64,000 bases of DNA. Source: Sinonovacula constricta. Its lineage: Eukaryota > Mollusca > Bivalvia > Cardiida > Solecurtidae. The position numbers and the translations under genes are program-made. The notes below the pieces were generated by a model. The model saw only the letters and a program-made list of their open reading frames with translations, did not search any database and was not told the DNA's origin. The DNA lies in assembly GCA_007844125.1 (NCBI GenBank), contig CM017555.1:27333624-27397623 (forward strand), read 5' to 3'. Shown here in pieces: positions 48,301 to 59,195 of this stretch. Positions within the stretch are counted from its first letter, which is position 1. Each line of letters starts with the position of its first letter.

Positions 48301-48557
48301 AATGCATGTTCTGATCACACAGCTTTAAGTGGCTGATCCAAGGAATGGGAAACTTTTTAATAACAGAAAAGTTTCCAGGAATTTTCTGACATTAATCTCC
48401 AATTAAGGTAATTACTCAATATGACAAATATTTGAGTATCAGTTAATTGATTTTATACCTTGGGTGGTTTGGCGATTGGATTTGTGAGTCTGACCTTGCA
48501 AGTTTATGTAAAAATTGGAATTAGTGAAAAAAATAATTAAACAGTCTTGGTAGAAAA
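48301..48557. other. AT-rich spacer
   Basis: Nothing recognised. Confidence 0.4.
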
Positions 48558-48727
48558 AAATGAGAGTGAGTGAGAGAGGGAGGAAGGGAGGGAGGGAAGA
48601 TTTAAAAGTGGTGGAGAGAGAGAGAGACAGAGAGAGGGAGGGAGAAGGGGGGAAAGGGAGGGAGATAGTGAAAGATATTGAGGAAGAGATAGAGAAAATA
48701 GAGAGAAGAGCGAGAGACAGAAAGACA

Positions 48728-48758
<31 letters not shown>

Positions 48759-48760
48759 CA
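48558..48760. repeat. Polypurine tract ending in an (AG)n microsatellite
   Basis: About 200 bp consist almost only of G and A (GAGAG, GGGAGG, AGACAG), ending in an AG dinucleotide run at about 48,729-48,757. Long purine mirror repeats can form triplex DNA. The 68-codon frame over it is an Arg/Glu/Gly low-complexity artefact. Confidence 0.95.
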
Positions 48761-49904
48761 GTCTAACTGCTTTATGAGTTTAAGTGTTATTTATTTAAAT
48801 TATTTTTATAGATTGTTTGAAAAGTCAAAGGCTTTGACTTTGAGTCTAGCTTGACATTCTTAGAAGTACACTTTACTAATTAAATTTGATTACATTCTGC
48901 TTAACAGATTCCAGTCCACACTAGATATCTAAATATATATCAACAATTACTCAGAAAGGCGCCTATAACTAAAGAGAGTGTCAAAGACCATAAACCAGAC
49001 CCATCTAACATATTAAATAGAAAACACTCAATAAAAACTGTCTGGCACAAAAAGCATTATCTCATATTATAGTCACTTGGTGCTACTTCAGTAGCATGTT
49101 TGTTACATTGTACATACTGTCTCTTCTACGTAGGATAATCTGCTGGTATATTCTGCATAAATATGATTCCCGCAGCATTCATGAAAAAAAACAGGTACTT
49201 TCCTTTTTTTGGCTTTTCAGGGCAGTAGGTTATTTATGGCTTGGTAATGGGCAAAAAAGTGAATATCAAGGATGGCAAAATCATAATTATTCAAACTGTC
49301 AAAGAGTCATACATTTTAGTCTGGGCAAACGACTTTGTTTACAATATGCAAGTATTTGTGTGTGAAAATAATCAACATATCCAAACATAATATAAAAAAT
49401 AATTTATCATGAACAACCAACAGTTCGGAAAATGTTAAAAAAAAAACCAAGAAGATAACATACTCTCACATCTAAAAGCTAAAAACTAAGTGTAGGTGCA
49501 CAAAAACAGACAATGTCACAACCATTTCAATCAAATAATGAGAACAGGTAGGCCAACTTCTATGGGAAAATTCATTTTCTATCCTGGTTGTCTGAGCGCA
49601 AATGACTTTTTGGCAGATTTTGCCAATCCTGTATTAGGTTTAATTCTAAGACTTGAAATCTTCAAAGGCACAGTTACTGTTGTCTTAGCTTTATCTCTAT
49701 TTTTTTAAACTCAGAGATATATAAATGAGCCTTGGTGACTTTAAGAACCACAACTCATCATAAACCACAATATACAGTGGAAAGCTTGCTCTGATGAAAA
49801 TTATTCAGCGTTCAGAAACCAAGTTCAGGCATACAATTTTATGTAAACTTTATATAAACTTAATCCTAAAGGCATTATAAAGCCCCTTGGCCCAGGGTAT
49901 TTAG
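48761..49904. other. AT-rich spacer; no gene seen
   Basis: Frames 49,096-49,365 and 49,496-49,708 (plus) show no recognisable domain. Confidence 0.5.
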
Positions 49905-50115
49905 TTTTGCTTTAAGCTCGATTCTGAAATCGTTCTCAAGTATCTGAATGGTCTGATTCAAAACCGTAGCCAATTTCTTACTAAGGAGATGCTGTAGATG
50001 TTGTACTCTGAGAAACAATGTCAAAATTTATAACCTCAGCTCCAGATTGGTCAGTAAATATTTAGGTGTGCTCAAAACTAAACAATCACATGCTTTAGAA
50101 TGGTCTCATACTCGT
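49905..50115. repeat. Dispersed repeat related to 31,225-31,445
   Basis: GATTCTGAAATCGTTCTCAA, GTATCTGAATGGTCTGATT, TTTATAACCTCAGC and GATTGGTCAGTAAAT resemble the 31-kb and 36-kb copies in reverse order. Confidence 0.45.
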
Positions 50116-51164
50116 TAAGGTCATGGAACACACAGCTAGGATTGTGTGATTAAGTTTTGTAAGATTGCATGGTCAGTATTTGCTTGAAGCTGTTACTTTT
50201 TTTAAATGTTAAAATCAAATAACCAAATTAACAATAATCCATTTGTTTCAATTCTAAAAAATACTAATTTTACCTGACAAAAGAGAATTACCCATAATCC
50301 TGGTAATAATATTTCTTTTGATACCTGAAAAAACCAGAATAACCCATAATCCTTGCAATAATATTTCTTTATTGTTCATACTTAATTTTAATAATTTCAA
50401 TACACATTCGCTCCCTAATGACCCTTTATCTTAATCTGATGTTTGCTTGAAACCCACTTCCCTCAAGAATAAATGGTAATATATTGATTATAAGAATGAG
50501 ACATTTAGACTCTACAATGGCATATTTCCTTGCTTGGCAGCTTAAATGTATTATGAAATTGTGTTTGTTTTTTGGCTATAATTGAATTACGTTGGATTGT
50601 CAACAGAAAATAAGGTGTGAACACTAAAATTAAGTAATATTATGGGGGCTGTCACTGAAAACATGCTGAAGTGAAATCTACAGAAACCTGTTGCTATAGC
50701 ATGTTTTCAGTGGCTTATATATAAAAGGAATTTCTTTTACATTTTGTTTTCTCCACAAAACAATATTATATAACAAATCATTAATCCTGATGATCAAAAC
50801 AGCAAAAGAATAAAATAGTTCCTATTATGTTATTTAAGTTGAAATTCTGAAATTAATGGGGAAAAATGAAAAAGATTTTTTTTCATTTATTTAAATCATC
50901 ATCTGGAAATGTCTGAATATTCCTTTCATGGCAGAGAAAAATAGACCTAAAACATTTGGTCAACAAACACTACTTTTTTTCTTTTCTACTTTAATTTCTT
51001 TTTTCTGGTGCTGGAATGTTTCTTTTTGTCTTTTTACAAACATGACAAGAAAAATAGGCAATAATTAAGTAAAACCTAACAACAAATATAGCTGTTTTTC
51101 ACAATATAGGCTTTTATTTGCCTCTTGATACATGTAAAAATGATGTAAAAAAACAAGACAGCCA
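50116..51164. other. AT-rich spacer with a 52-bp duplication
   Basis: TACCCATAATCC near 50,289 and AACCCATAATCC near 50,341 start two related units continuing with AATAATATTTCTTT. Otherwise nothing is recognised. Confidence 0.6.
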
Positions 51165-52177
51165 TGATGTCTCTTAATTGCTCACCTGATGACACAGGCT
51201 TTTAGTAGGCTCAAATCTGGCATCAAGTAATTAAGAGTTATTTACTTTAGAAATCTTTGGTGAAGACCGGACCATTTGTGTGGCCACTTGGTTGATAACA
51301 TTTTCCAGAGTTTTACCAAGTAACCTACTGAATCCACATGACCCCCTTCACAACATATGTAAGATTTCATACTGGCAAGCATTCTGGTTAAGTTTGGAGA
51401 AGATTGGGCCATCAGTGTAGCCTTTAAGTGTTTTCACAAGGTTTTTCTAAATGTGACCTAGTGACCTACTTTTTTTACCCCAGGTGACCCAATAATATAA
51501 TCATCTAAGATTTCATGCAGACTAACAATCTGATCAAGTTTGGTGAAGATTGGGCTATAAATGTGGCCTCTAGTGTGTTCACAAGCTTTTTCTAACTTTT
51601 GACCTAGTGACCCAATAACAAACTCGTCCAAGATTTCAAGCAGACAAACATTCTGACCAAGTCTGTTGAAGATTTGGCTATAAATGTGGTCTCTAGTGTG
51701 TTCACAAGCTTTTTCAAAATGAGGTCTCTAGTGTTCACAAGCTTTTTCTAAGATTTAAGCTAGTGACCTATTTTCTTACCCCAAGTGACCCAGTTATGAA
51801 TTCATCCAAGATTTCATGAAGGCAAACATTCTGTTCAAGTCTGGTGAAGATTGGGCCATAAATAGGACCTCCAGTGTGTTCACAAGCTTTTGCTTAGATT
51901 TGACCTAGTGACCTACTTTTTGACCCCATAATGAACTCATCCAAGATTTCAAGCAGACAGACATTCTGACCAAGTTTGGTGAAGAACGCACTATAAATGT
52001 GGTCTCTAGTTTAATGCGAATAAAGAATAAACAGGTTAAAACTAAACTATGTTAGTAAATTATAGAAAGAAAAAAAAAAGTCTATGAGGTTAAAATAATG
52101 TGAACTACATTCGAAATAGGTTAATATATTAAACGGTTTTAAAATGTATAACAGTTGGTAAATAAGTAGTTTAACAT

Positions 52178-54929
52178 TTATAACTTATGAAGAATATTAA
52201 TCTCGTTCAAGAAGCAAACAAGTTTAGAATCCGACACTGTGCTAAACAGTTCGTACATGTTATTGACATTATAATACTTCGACCGAATGTGGTCTGTGTC
52301 CACACACTGTAATAAAATATGGTTGACTGTCAGTGGTTCCTGGCAAGGAGCACATTCAGGTTGAACTTCTCTTTTTAAAAGATATGAATGAGTTAATCTA
52401 GTATGTCCAATGCAACAGCAACTACGTCTTCCCGTGTACTTTCTCTGCAAGCAGAGACATTAGCACCGACGTTAGGCTTAATTACGTGTAATTTGTTACA
52501 GACAATACTGTCCCTACTTGTTTGCCGCTTGGTTAAAAAATATTGGTTAATAAGTGATTTAAAATCAGTGTGTGGGATGCAAAGGTCTGTCTCAGTGAGG
52601 GCTGAGGCAGATTTTGCACTCTTGTCTGCATCCTCATTTCCTCGGATGCCTACATGACTAGGAAGCCAACAGAAGGAGATTTCGTTAGTGTCAAATAAAC
52701 TTTGAAGTTTGACAAAAACAGTGCAAACATGTGTATTTAAATAATACAGTGAATTTATGCAATGCAATACAGATGAGTCTGAAAATATAACATATTTTTC
52801 ACCGGAATGTTCTGAAATGAAATTAAGGCTTAGATTTATAGCCTGGATTTCAGCTGTGAAGATAGACGAGTTATTAGGAAGTCTTTGTTTAATGCAGTGG
52901 CTATAACTTACGGAGGCACAGCCAACGTAAGTGTCCTTCTTTGAACCATCAGTATATATATGAAGGTGATCCAAATACTTGTCCCGGAGTTCGAGAAATT
53001 CAGATCGTAAAATCAAAGGATCCATCTTCAGCTTATTATTTTTACAGAGTTCCAAATTCACTTCAGGGGAACGGAGTTGCCATGGTGGATGTTCAATTGT
53101 GGGGTTTTCAGAAATGCTATCGAGTTTTATACCTGATGTGTTTATGCTACCTTTAATCCTGAAACCAAGAGGTCTGATGGCTTTAGGTTATCTATCATAA
53201 AGCTCTTTATGTTTAGGGCTGAAAACACAATTAAACGTTTGGTTATCTGGGGTAGACATGAGCAGGGTTGTCAATAGAAATATTTTGAGCAGGCTCAATT
53301 AACTTTTGAGGAGGCTAGGCTATGCGAGCGCCAAAGGCACGAAGTGCTGCTAGGGGGGTCTGGGGCATGCTCTTGACCGATTTTCATTTTTTTCTTCAAA
53401 TTTTAGGCGGCCCGATTTTCATTTGAGGCGGTCAAATCGGCCGCCAGCCACCTCCTAATGACAACCCTGCATGAGTTTATATAATGCAAAGAAAGTTTCT
53501 CGTGATGCAAGTATAATGATGGTTCGTTGGATTCAATGTAAAGGCTCTGCACTGGTAAGGTCCTGAATGCTCCTAGAGCTAGACGAAGTCCCTGGTTGTA
53601 AACGACGTCCAGCATCTGGAGATAGGACCCCCTGGCAGAACCACAGACTATGTTTCCGTAATCTAATTTAGATCGAATGAGGGAATGGTACAGAAGTAAC
53701 AATGTTTTCCTATCGGCTCCCCAGTCTGTATGGGATGAATATTTAAGCAAGTTAGGAGCCTTAAGACATTACCTCCTGATGTAATTGATATTTGGAAGAA
53801 AAGTCAGTTTCCTGTCAAAAATACCTCCAAGAAACTTAGTTTCCTGGACAACAGGAATACAAACATTTTTAAAAACAATTCAGGGTCAATATGAAGATCT
53901 TGTTTCTGGCAGAAATGTTTACAGTTGGTTTTGGTTGGAGAAAATTTAGAACCGTTGGTGTTGCTCCATTTTTGCAAGTTATTCAGACCTTGTTGTCTTT
54001 GTATTGTGCTCATATTTTTAGAGTGGTAACAAATAACGAAATCATCCACAAAAAGTGAACAGTCAACCCCTTCATGAAGGATTTTTACAATATGATTTAT
54101 TTTAATGTTTAAAAGGGTAACAGATAGAATACTACCCTGGGGGACACCTTGTTCCTGTTTATGGACAGATGACACAGTGGACCCAATCTTGACCTGAAAT
54201 TTCTGTCAGAAAGGAAGCTGTCAATGAATATTGGTAAACGACACCTGAGACCAAGGACTAAATCTTTTAAAATCCCATATTTCCAAGTCGTGTCATAAGC
54301 CTTTTCAAGATCGAAAAACACAGCTACAAGGTGTTTCTTCTTGATAAAGGCATCACGAATGAGTGTTTCTAAATGAACAAAATGATCGACTGTGCTGCGT
54401 TGGTGTCTGAATTCACTTTGATATTCTGAAATTAAGTTGCTGGACTCAAGATACCAGACAAGTCTATTATTGATCATTCCTTCTAAGGTTTTACAAATAC
54501 AGCTCATTAGAGCAATAGGTGTATAGCTTAGAGGATCTGTTGGGCCCTTACCTTGCTTACTAACTGGAATAATGAAGGCATTTTTCCAAGAATCGGGTAC
54601 TTTACCGGATATCCAAATTTCATTAAAGATTGACAGAAGTAAGTTTAGAGATCGATTTGGTAAATGTTTTAAAAATTGGTATGGTATGTTGTCTGGACCA
54701 GCAGCGGTATCGTGCAATTTATTTAGAGCATCTTTAAGTTCTTTCCAGGAAAATGATTGATTGTAAGTTTAGATATCTCTCGCAAGCTTTATGTATATGA
54801 TTATCAGTCTTTAAGAAAGGTTTCCTGAAGACAAAGTACAGCGGGATTTAGTGTAGATAATAGAATAAGTATTTCATTGTAATTGGCCTTAAGACCTTGA
54901 CAGTTCCACTGAATGATTCTATTATTCAT
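52178..54929 (-). pseudogene. LINE ORF2 (endonuclease start, reverse transcriptase, RNase H), broken
   Basis: The likely start is the ATG at 54,929, 86 bp after ORF1 ends. It opens with IIQWNCQGLKANYNE and CLQETF, the first two motifs of the APE-type endonuclease. After about 45 codons the endonuclease is lost, and the sequence jumps to WKELKDALNKLHDTAAGPDN at the start of the RT (54,660-54,760). RT motifs visible are AFIIPVSKQGKG, FFDLEKAYDT, EQGVPQGS and LFVDDF with the catalytic FXDD (frames 54,109-54,717 and 53,804-54,175). Thumb-region sequence follows at 53,470-53,750. RNase H (52,393-53,061) keeps YTDGS, TAEIQA, FSDSS and WLPSHVGIRGNEDAD, so its D-E-D-D residues look intact. A terminal CAPCQEPLTVNHILLQC finger lies in 52,178-52,450. 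Frameshifts join the pieces near 54,140, 53,780 and 52,420. The protein cannot be functional. Confidence 0.9.
53263..53469. mobile_element. 207-bp MITE nested in the LINE ORF2
   Basis: It begins CAGGGTTGTCA and ends TGACAACCCTG, perfect 11-bp terminal inverted repeats, and is flanked on both sides by CATGAG (53,257-53,262 and 53,470-53,475). The same data can be read as 12-bp ends starting with G and an ATGA duplication. The LINE's ORF2 sequence continues across it, which fixes it as an insertion. The interior is GC-rich with GGCGGCC, GGCGG and GGCCGCC in both orientations. CAGGG termini recall hAT elements, but a 4- or 6-bp duplication does not fit hAT's 8 bp, so the superfamily is open. Confidence 0.9.
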
Positions 54930-55014
54930 AATTGAACTTAATTTTTGTAGATTATATTTTATGGTGCTTTTACAGGTGACCTTGGTGGTTTTCCAGTGTC
55001 AGATGGAGGCTCCA

Positions 55015-56187
55015 TTAGTGAAGAGTGTTTGGAGCAGTGGGAGGACTCTGTCCTCTTCTCTGCCCCGAAGGACCAGAAGTCTCCTTAGAGGAGACCTGGT
55101 CCTTTGCTGCAGGCTTGTTTTGTGCCTTTGCATTATTCCTCACAGAATGACTTGAAGAGGTAGTGTTTTTTACCAAGGAAGAAATTTGAGTCTGAGAAGA
55201 TTCAGATACCTTGTATTTCGAAGGAATCATGATTGTGTCAGTCGTTTGGTCACCAGTCAGGACCTCATACTGGGTGAAATTGTCCTTGTGCTCTGAGATG
55301 CTTTTTTTAGTTGCTGAGGCATATGTTGCGCCTCTAGCAGGAGTTGCCTTGTCTTTTGCCAACTTTCTGGCTTCTGGAAAGGAGATGTTGTTTGTGTACT
55401 TTATTTTTAGTACTTCTTTAACCAGTTTCCAGGCAGGGAAATCCCTGGATTTGGTTTCATGTGTTCCAGCACAATTAACTCATTTAAGTAGGTTGGGACA
55501 TATGTCCTCCCTGTGCAGGCGGACACTTCACTGCAACGTGGGCAATGGTCATCGTCCTTGCACTGGGATTCGTGGTGGCCAAACTGCTGACAATGGAAAC
55601 ACCTAAGTGGATTTGGAATGTACACCTGCACTTTAACATTGAGGTCACCGACCTTAATCGAAGTAGGGAGTGATGGGTTGTCCGAAGTAAAAATGAAAGT
55701 ATTTGTCGGAACTCGCTGGCCGTCCCTCAGGAATGAAATCCTGCGGATGCCACACACCTAGAGTGGCGTGAGTTCCCTGAGGATATCCTCCTCAGAGACA
55801 CCAGCAAGGTCAGGGCATCGAATTACTCCTTTCGACAAGTTCAGAGAACAGTGAGGGTACGTTTTTACTTTTAAGGAACAGAAATCAGTAAGTTTCAGAA
55901 GTTTATTGGAGTAAGTCTTACGATCAGTTTCAATTAGTAAGCAGTCATTTTTTAGTTTTTTTACTGAAACAACATTGTCAATAAGACATTTGATGGATTT
56001 TTTTATCACAAAAGGGGATACTTTGATTATCGTTTTTTTTTTTTCTCAGTCGATTCAACAACATTAAAGTGAGGAAAGCACATACTTGTAAGTGTTTCGC
56101 TATCAGAATCTTTCGACGATAAAGTAGGGATCGGGTCCTTGCATTTACGTTTGCATTCCATGAGAAATTTTTATAATTATTCGGCAT
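55015..56187 (-). pseudogene. LINE ORF1 (gag-like, CCHC zinc knuckle), frameshifted
   Basis: In I-type LINEs ORF1 binds the element RNA and forms the ribonucleoprotein. The likely start is the ATG at 56,187; the first 69-codon frame soon shifts. The next part (55,758-56,009) ends at an in-frame TAG at 55,758. The frame continues at 55,407-55,757 with a clear zinc knuckle CFHCQQFGHHESQC (CX2CX4HX4C) near 55,577-55,618. A second CX2C (CPRC) follows without the rest of its finger. A frameshift near 55,435 separates this from the downstream frame, where KYTNNISFPEARKLAKD gives a motif commonly seen after the knuckles in such ORF1 proteins. The tail (55,015-55,362) is rich in Ser, Lys, Gln and Pro and presumably disordered. 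About 390 codons in all, a normal length for this ORF. Start choice is uncertain because of the shifts. Confidence 0.85.
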
Positions 56188-56940
56188 CCTGGCTCACCAC
56201 CCACCGCGGAGCACAACAAAGGGTCGTCCTAATGGGAGTGGATCTCCGACCTCCCAATGCCAGTGATACCAGGATACGATACTCCAACATAAAATATACT
56301 AAAAAGCATACAAAATGCCAGAGTGATCCGTTAAGGGGGTGTCAACCGGCAGCTGGGTAATAGTTAACAGGGGAGAATATTAGAAAAGGAGTTTGCAGAA
56401 CACGGTATATTTGAAGATAAAAAAAGAAAAAAAAGGAGTGGAAAGTCGGAGGCAAGAAAGTGGGACGAAAGGAAGTAAAAGCTAACCCACCACTGGCCGA
56501 GGGGTTAGCCAACTGAGGATACAGGACAAGTACCCCGCCCGTCTACCCCAAAACTTAGGGCCAAAGTAGTGTGTTGGTTAAGGTTGACTTATGTGTCAAT
56601 ATCATGATAAACCAACAAAGACCTCAACCACCAGAATCCCCTCATCGTAAAGATACTGGGTCGCCACCCACGGCAAACAGGTCGGCTACCTTTGGAGGGT
56701 TTTTACCCCATTACAGGTTGCGGCAGACGGAGAATTCTAAGGTCCCTACCGGCACGGCTGTCAGTGTGTTCACAAGCTTTTTCTAAGATCTTACCTACTG
56801 ACTTACTCATTGACCACACATGACCCAGTTATAAACTCATCTAAGATTTCATGAAGGCAAACATTCTGATCAAGTTTGGTGAAGATCAGAAAAGATCCCC
56901 TTGAGTTTGTTGTGCTAAGGTGAGCTAATAATATAAGTAA

Positions 56941-58149
56941 GCAATGTTTAAAATTTCAAGCTGAATATTTAGATATGTATTTTCAATCATTTTCTTCTAT
57001 GTCAGAATCAGAATAAGACTCAAAGGAAGATTCTACAAGAAAATCCCTTAATCTTTCAACAAATAAAGCACATAAATAATGATTTTCTCAATTCTGCCTT
57101 TTATTCGTCTGTTCATAAATGTAATTATGGAGTACAAAAATACAAATAGGCAATGTTTTGAAATGTTAAGTTAAACAGTTACAAGTCCACTTATTTTCTT
57201 TAATGTCTCAATCAGAATATTAAAATTCTATGAAAAATCTAAAAGACCCTTGAACACTGTCCATCTTTTGTCTCAGTAGACTTGGTAATTATGACCATCC
57301 TCAGATTCCCTTCTTTAACTGTTAGCCTGATCATCTAGTGCATACTGTAAACAAAATGCTGATCAGGATCTGCATTTTTGCTAAAGGATCTTTTTCAATA
57401 TGTCCCCTTAGATAGGCACATAGTTTTGTTGGTAAATATCAGATTTTGTATAGCTATGTAATAGATGCAACATGATGAGGGTTAATGCATGCTGTTAGTA
57501 AAAACAGTAAAAGACAATTTGTCACCTTGGAATGGCTTCATAGCTTACTGCTTTACATTTCACATACAAACAGCATTTCTCAGGACCTTTCCAGGTAACA
57601 ATACTTAATTTGTCAAATGGTCCAAACTGTCAAACAACACCCTTAAACCACAATGGTCATAGCGTATTTATGTCAGAAAATATAAAATACATCAACAGGG
57701 AATAGAAGTCATAGAAGTCATTTTTTTAATCCCAAAGCAACCAATTATACCAGGGGATTTTGTAGGACAACAAGCCACAGACTGCTCCAATTTTAACCCC
57801 AACCCCTTATGTTCATGCAATTTCAACAGATGATTTCAACTGTCAGTTGGTTACTTATAAAACTTCAACAAAAAATATCTCTCCTCTCTTTGAGAAAAGA
57901 ACCAAAGTTATATTTATAAATTGTCACCAGCTAGCTGTGTCAAGCAGTTCATTACAGCACAAAACCAATCTGACAGAAACTATGGAAGTCTGAGTCACAA
58001 ATTGAAATAGTGACTTTGGGGGTAAATTTGCAAACAGAAATAATTCAAAAGGTTACAAAATTCAAAGTTAATTTTGGGGAATTTCACAAAATATTGTGGA
58101 AAAGTATACTTTTTCATTTTGCTCAGAGAACTGAGGCCAAAAATGAAGC
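56941..58149. other. AT-rich spacer with a family D fragment
   Basis: AATGCTGATCAGGATCTGCA near 57,356 matches the family D core. Nothing else is recognised. Confidence 0.5.
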
Positions 58150-58760
58150 AAAAAATGGCATTGTGAAAAGTTAATTACTAACCCAATCTTATTGAACCAA
58201 TCAGATAGGTTAAAGAACCTGAGGGGAAATGGTGGAAGAAAAGCATCCATCCTGCCTGATTAAAGATACTAGCTCGGAAATTGACATTTTTTTCTCACCA
58301 GCTCATAGCTTTGTCATGATGAAGAGAAAGTACCCTCATCCCTTAAGCTCCTGTAAAAAGGTTCATTACTGACCCAAAATTAAGTTTAGAGAACCTTAGC
58401 GGGAGTTGTGTAAGATTAGCCTCCATCCTGCCTTATTAACCCTTTATATGTTGGAAACACCATTAGGGAGGTATTGTTCTATGTTACTGGAAGAATGGTG
58501 TTTCCAGCAGGTAAATCTGCATGTATATTAACCAAACATTTTATAAATTTGAACATATTTCTCAGAAAATCAATGATGGAACTTTCACATTTAATTATGA
58601 CAGTAAGTATAACTCATCCTTTACTTGCTTGAAACAATAATCACTCAATTAACATAAAACATACCCCAGTACAGTGTTTCCAGTAAGTAAAGGGTTAAAG
58701 ATGCAAGCTTTAGAAAAAAAAATCTCAGACCCCACTTTCAGTTGAGACTTTGCAGAAGCT
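58150..58760. repeat. Degenerate tandem repeat of about 190 bp, interrupted
   Basis: The unit includes GGTTCATTACTGACCCAAAA, a TTTAGAGAACCTTAGCGGG-like block, CATCCTGCCTGATTAAAGAT and ACTAGCTC. Copies lie near 58,165-58,300 and 58,358-58,440, continuing after the inserted element at 58,699 with AGATGCAAGCTTTAG. A third copy is at 59,585-59,700. Confidence 0.7.
58436..58698. mobile_element. TTAA-flanked inverted-repeat element, piggyBac-like MITE
   Basis: TTAA at 58,436-58,439 and 58,695-58,698 flanks a 255-bp core. The core starts CCCTTTATATGTTGGAAACAC; the reverse complement of its right end is CCCTTTACTTACTGGAAACAC, with 17 of 21 positions matching. The neighbouring copy of the host repeat reads CCTGATTAAAGATACTAG (near 58,255), the same site without the insert and with a single TTAA, so TTAA was duplicated on insertion. 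TTAA targets and CCC ends are typical of piggyBac; Kolobok also uses TTAA. No transposase is encoded. Confidence 0.88.
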
Positions 58761-58839
58761 AAAATTTTAAACAGCCTAATATTTACTTTTAGTATCTTTA
58801 CCAGCTCCTACAATACATGACAAGTGTATAAAAGAAGAG

Positions 58840-59195
58840 AGCTATGATGGTCCTATATCCCTCACCCGAGTGCATATAAGTAACATTTTGACAATCAGAT
58901 TCATCTTTTTAGTGTATGGCCCAAGAAACATGCATATCGAATATCAAGGCTCTAGCTCTTGTACGTGCTGATAAAAAGATTCATCAAAATTTTCCTAAAT
59001 GGCCCCTGGATGGTTCAAAATTCTTTGAAAAACTTTTTGTTCTTCCTGCCTGCAGAAGATTCTGAGAAAGTTTTGATGAATTTGGCCTAGCAGTTTCAGT
59101 GATATCGTTTAAAGAATGTTTATGGCCAATAATGGGTGCCAGACTGTAGGCAATCACAATAGCTCACCCTGAGCATAACCTTAGGTGAGCTAAAA
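58840..59195. mobile_element. HINE/pearl-like element, copy 3 (short)
   Basis: AGAGCTATGATGGTCCT at the left is a decayed form of the terminal hairpin, followed by CCTCACCCGAG. The right end has CTTAGGTGAGCTAAAAAA near 59,177-59,194. The interior shares ATATCAAGGCTCTAGCTCTT, TCAAAATTCTTTGAA and TTCTGAGAAAGTT with copy 1. It has fewer internal modules than copy 1 and no coding capacity. Confidence 0.8.

Larger units (their letters stand above)
52013..56762 (-). mobile_element. I/Nimb-type LINE with RNase H, degenerate, inserted in a HINE-like element
   Basis: A non-LTR retrotransposon of about 4.75 kb on the minus strand. In order it carries: a 5' untranslated part (56,188-56,762), ORF1 with a zinc knuckle, the start of an apurinic endonuclease, a reverse transcriptase with FVDD, RNase H and a C-terminal zinc finger. 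The RT followed by RNase H is typical of the I superfamily; Nimb is the usual molluscan branch but clade assignment needs a tree. The 3' end near 52,013 reads TTTATTCGCATTAA on the minus strand, without a clear poly(A). Both flanks are the same tandem-module element; a target-site duplication is at most a few bases (AGT) and uncertain. It is dead: most of the endonuclease is deleted, several frameshifts and one stop break the frames, and a 207-bp MITE interrupts ORF2. Confidence 0.92.
51165..56940. mobile_element. HINE/pearl-like element, copy 2, split by a LINE
   Basis: The left end carries the hairpin AGACAGCCATGATGTCT, where the arms AGACA/TGTCT differ in sequence from copy 1 but still pair, followed by TTGCTCACCTGA. 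A module of about 140-150 bp then repeats, marked by TGTGTTCACAAGCTTTTTCT near 51,577, 51,697, 51,735 and 51,877. The element is interrupted at about 52,012 and resumes at about 56,763 with the same TGTGTTCACAAGC module, ending at AAGGTGAGCTAATAA near 56,917-56,931. The two host parts together are about 1 kb. Confidence 0.82.

Noticed and set aside
48560..48766. Arg/Glu-rich 68-codon plus frame
   Set aside because: Direct reading of the polypurine tract and (AG)n microsatellite.
54913..55155. Host gene at the LINE 5' half
   Set aside because: The minus strand here encodes the ORF1 tail and the first endonuclease motifs, explaining the sequence.
52403..55606. Plus-strand frames across the LINE region
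   Set aside because: They are antisense shadows of ORF1 and ORF2, whose motifs are clear on the minus strand.
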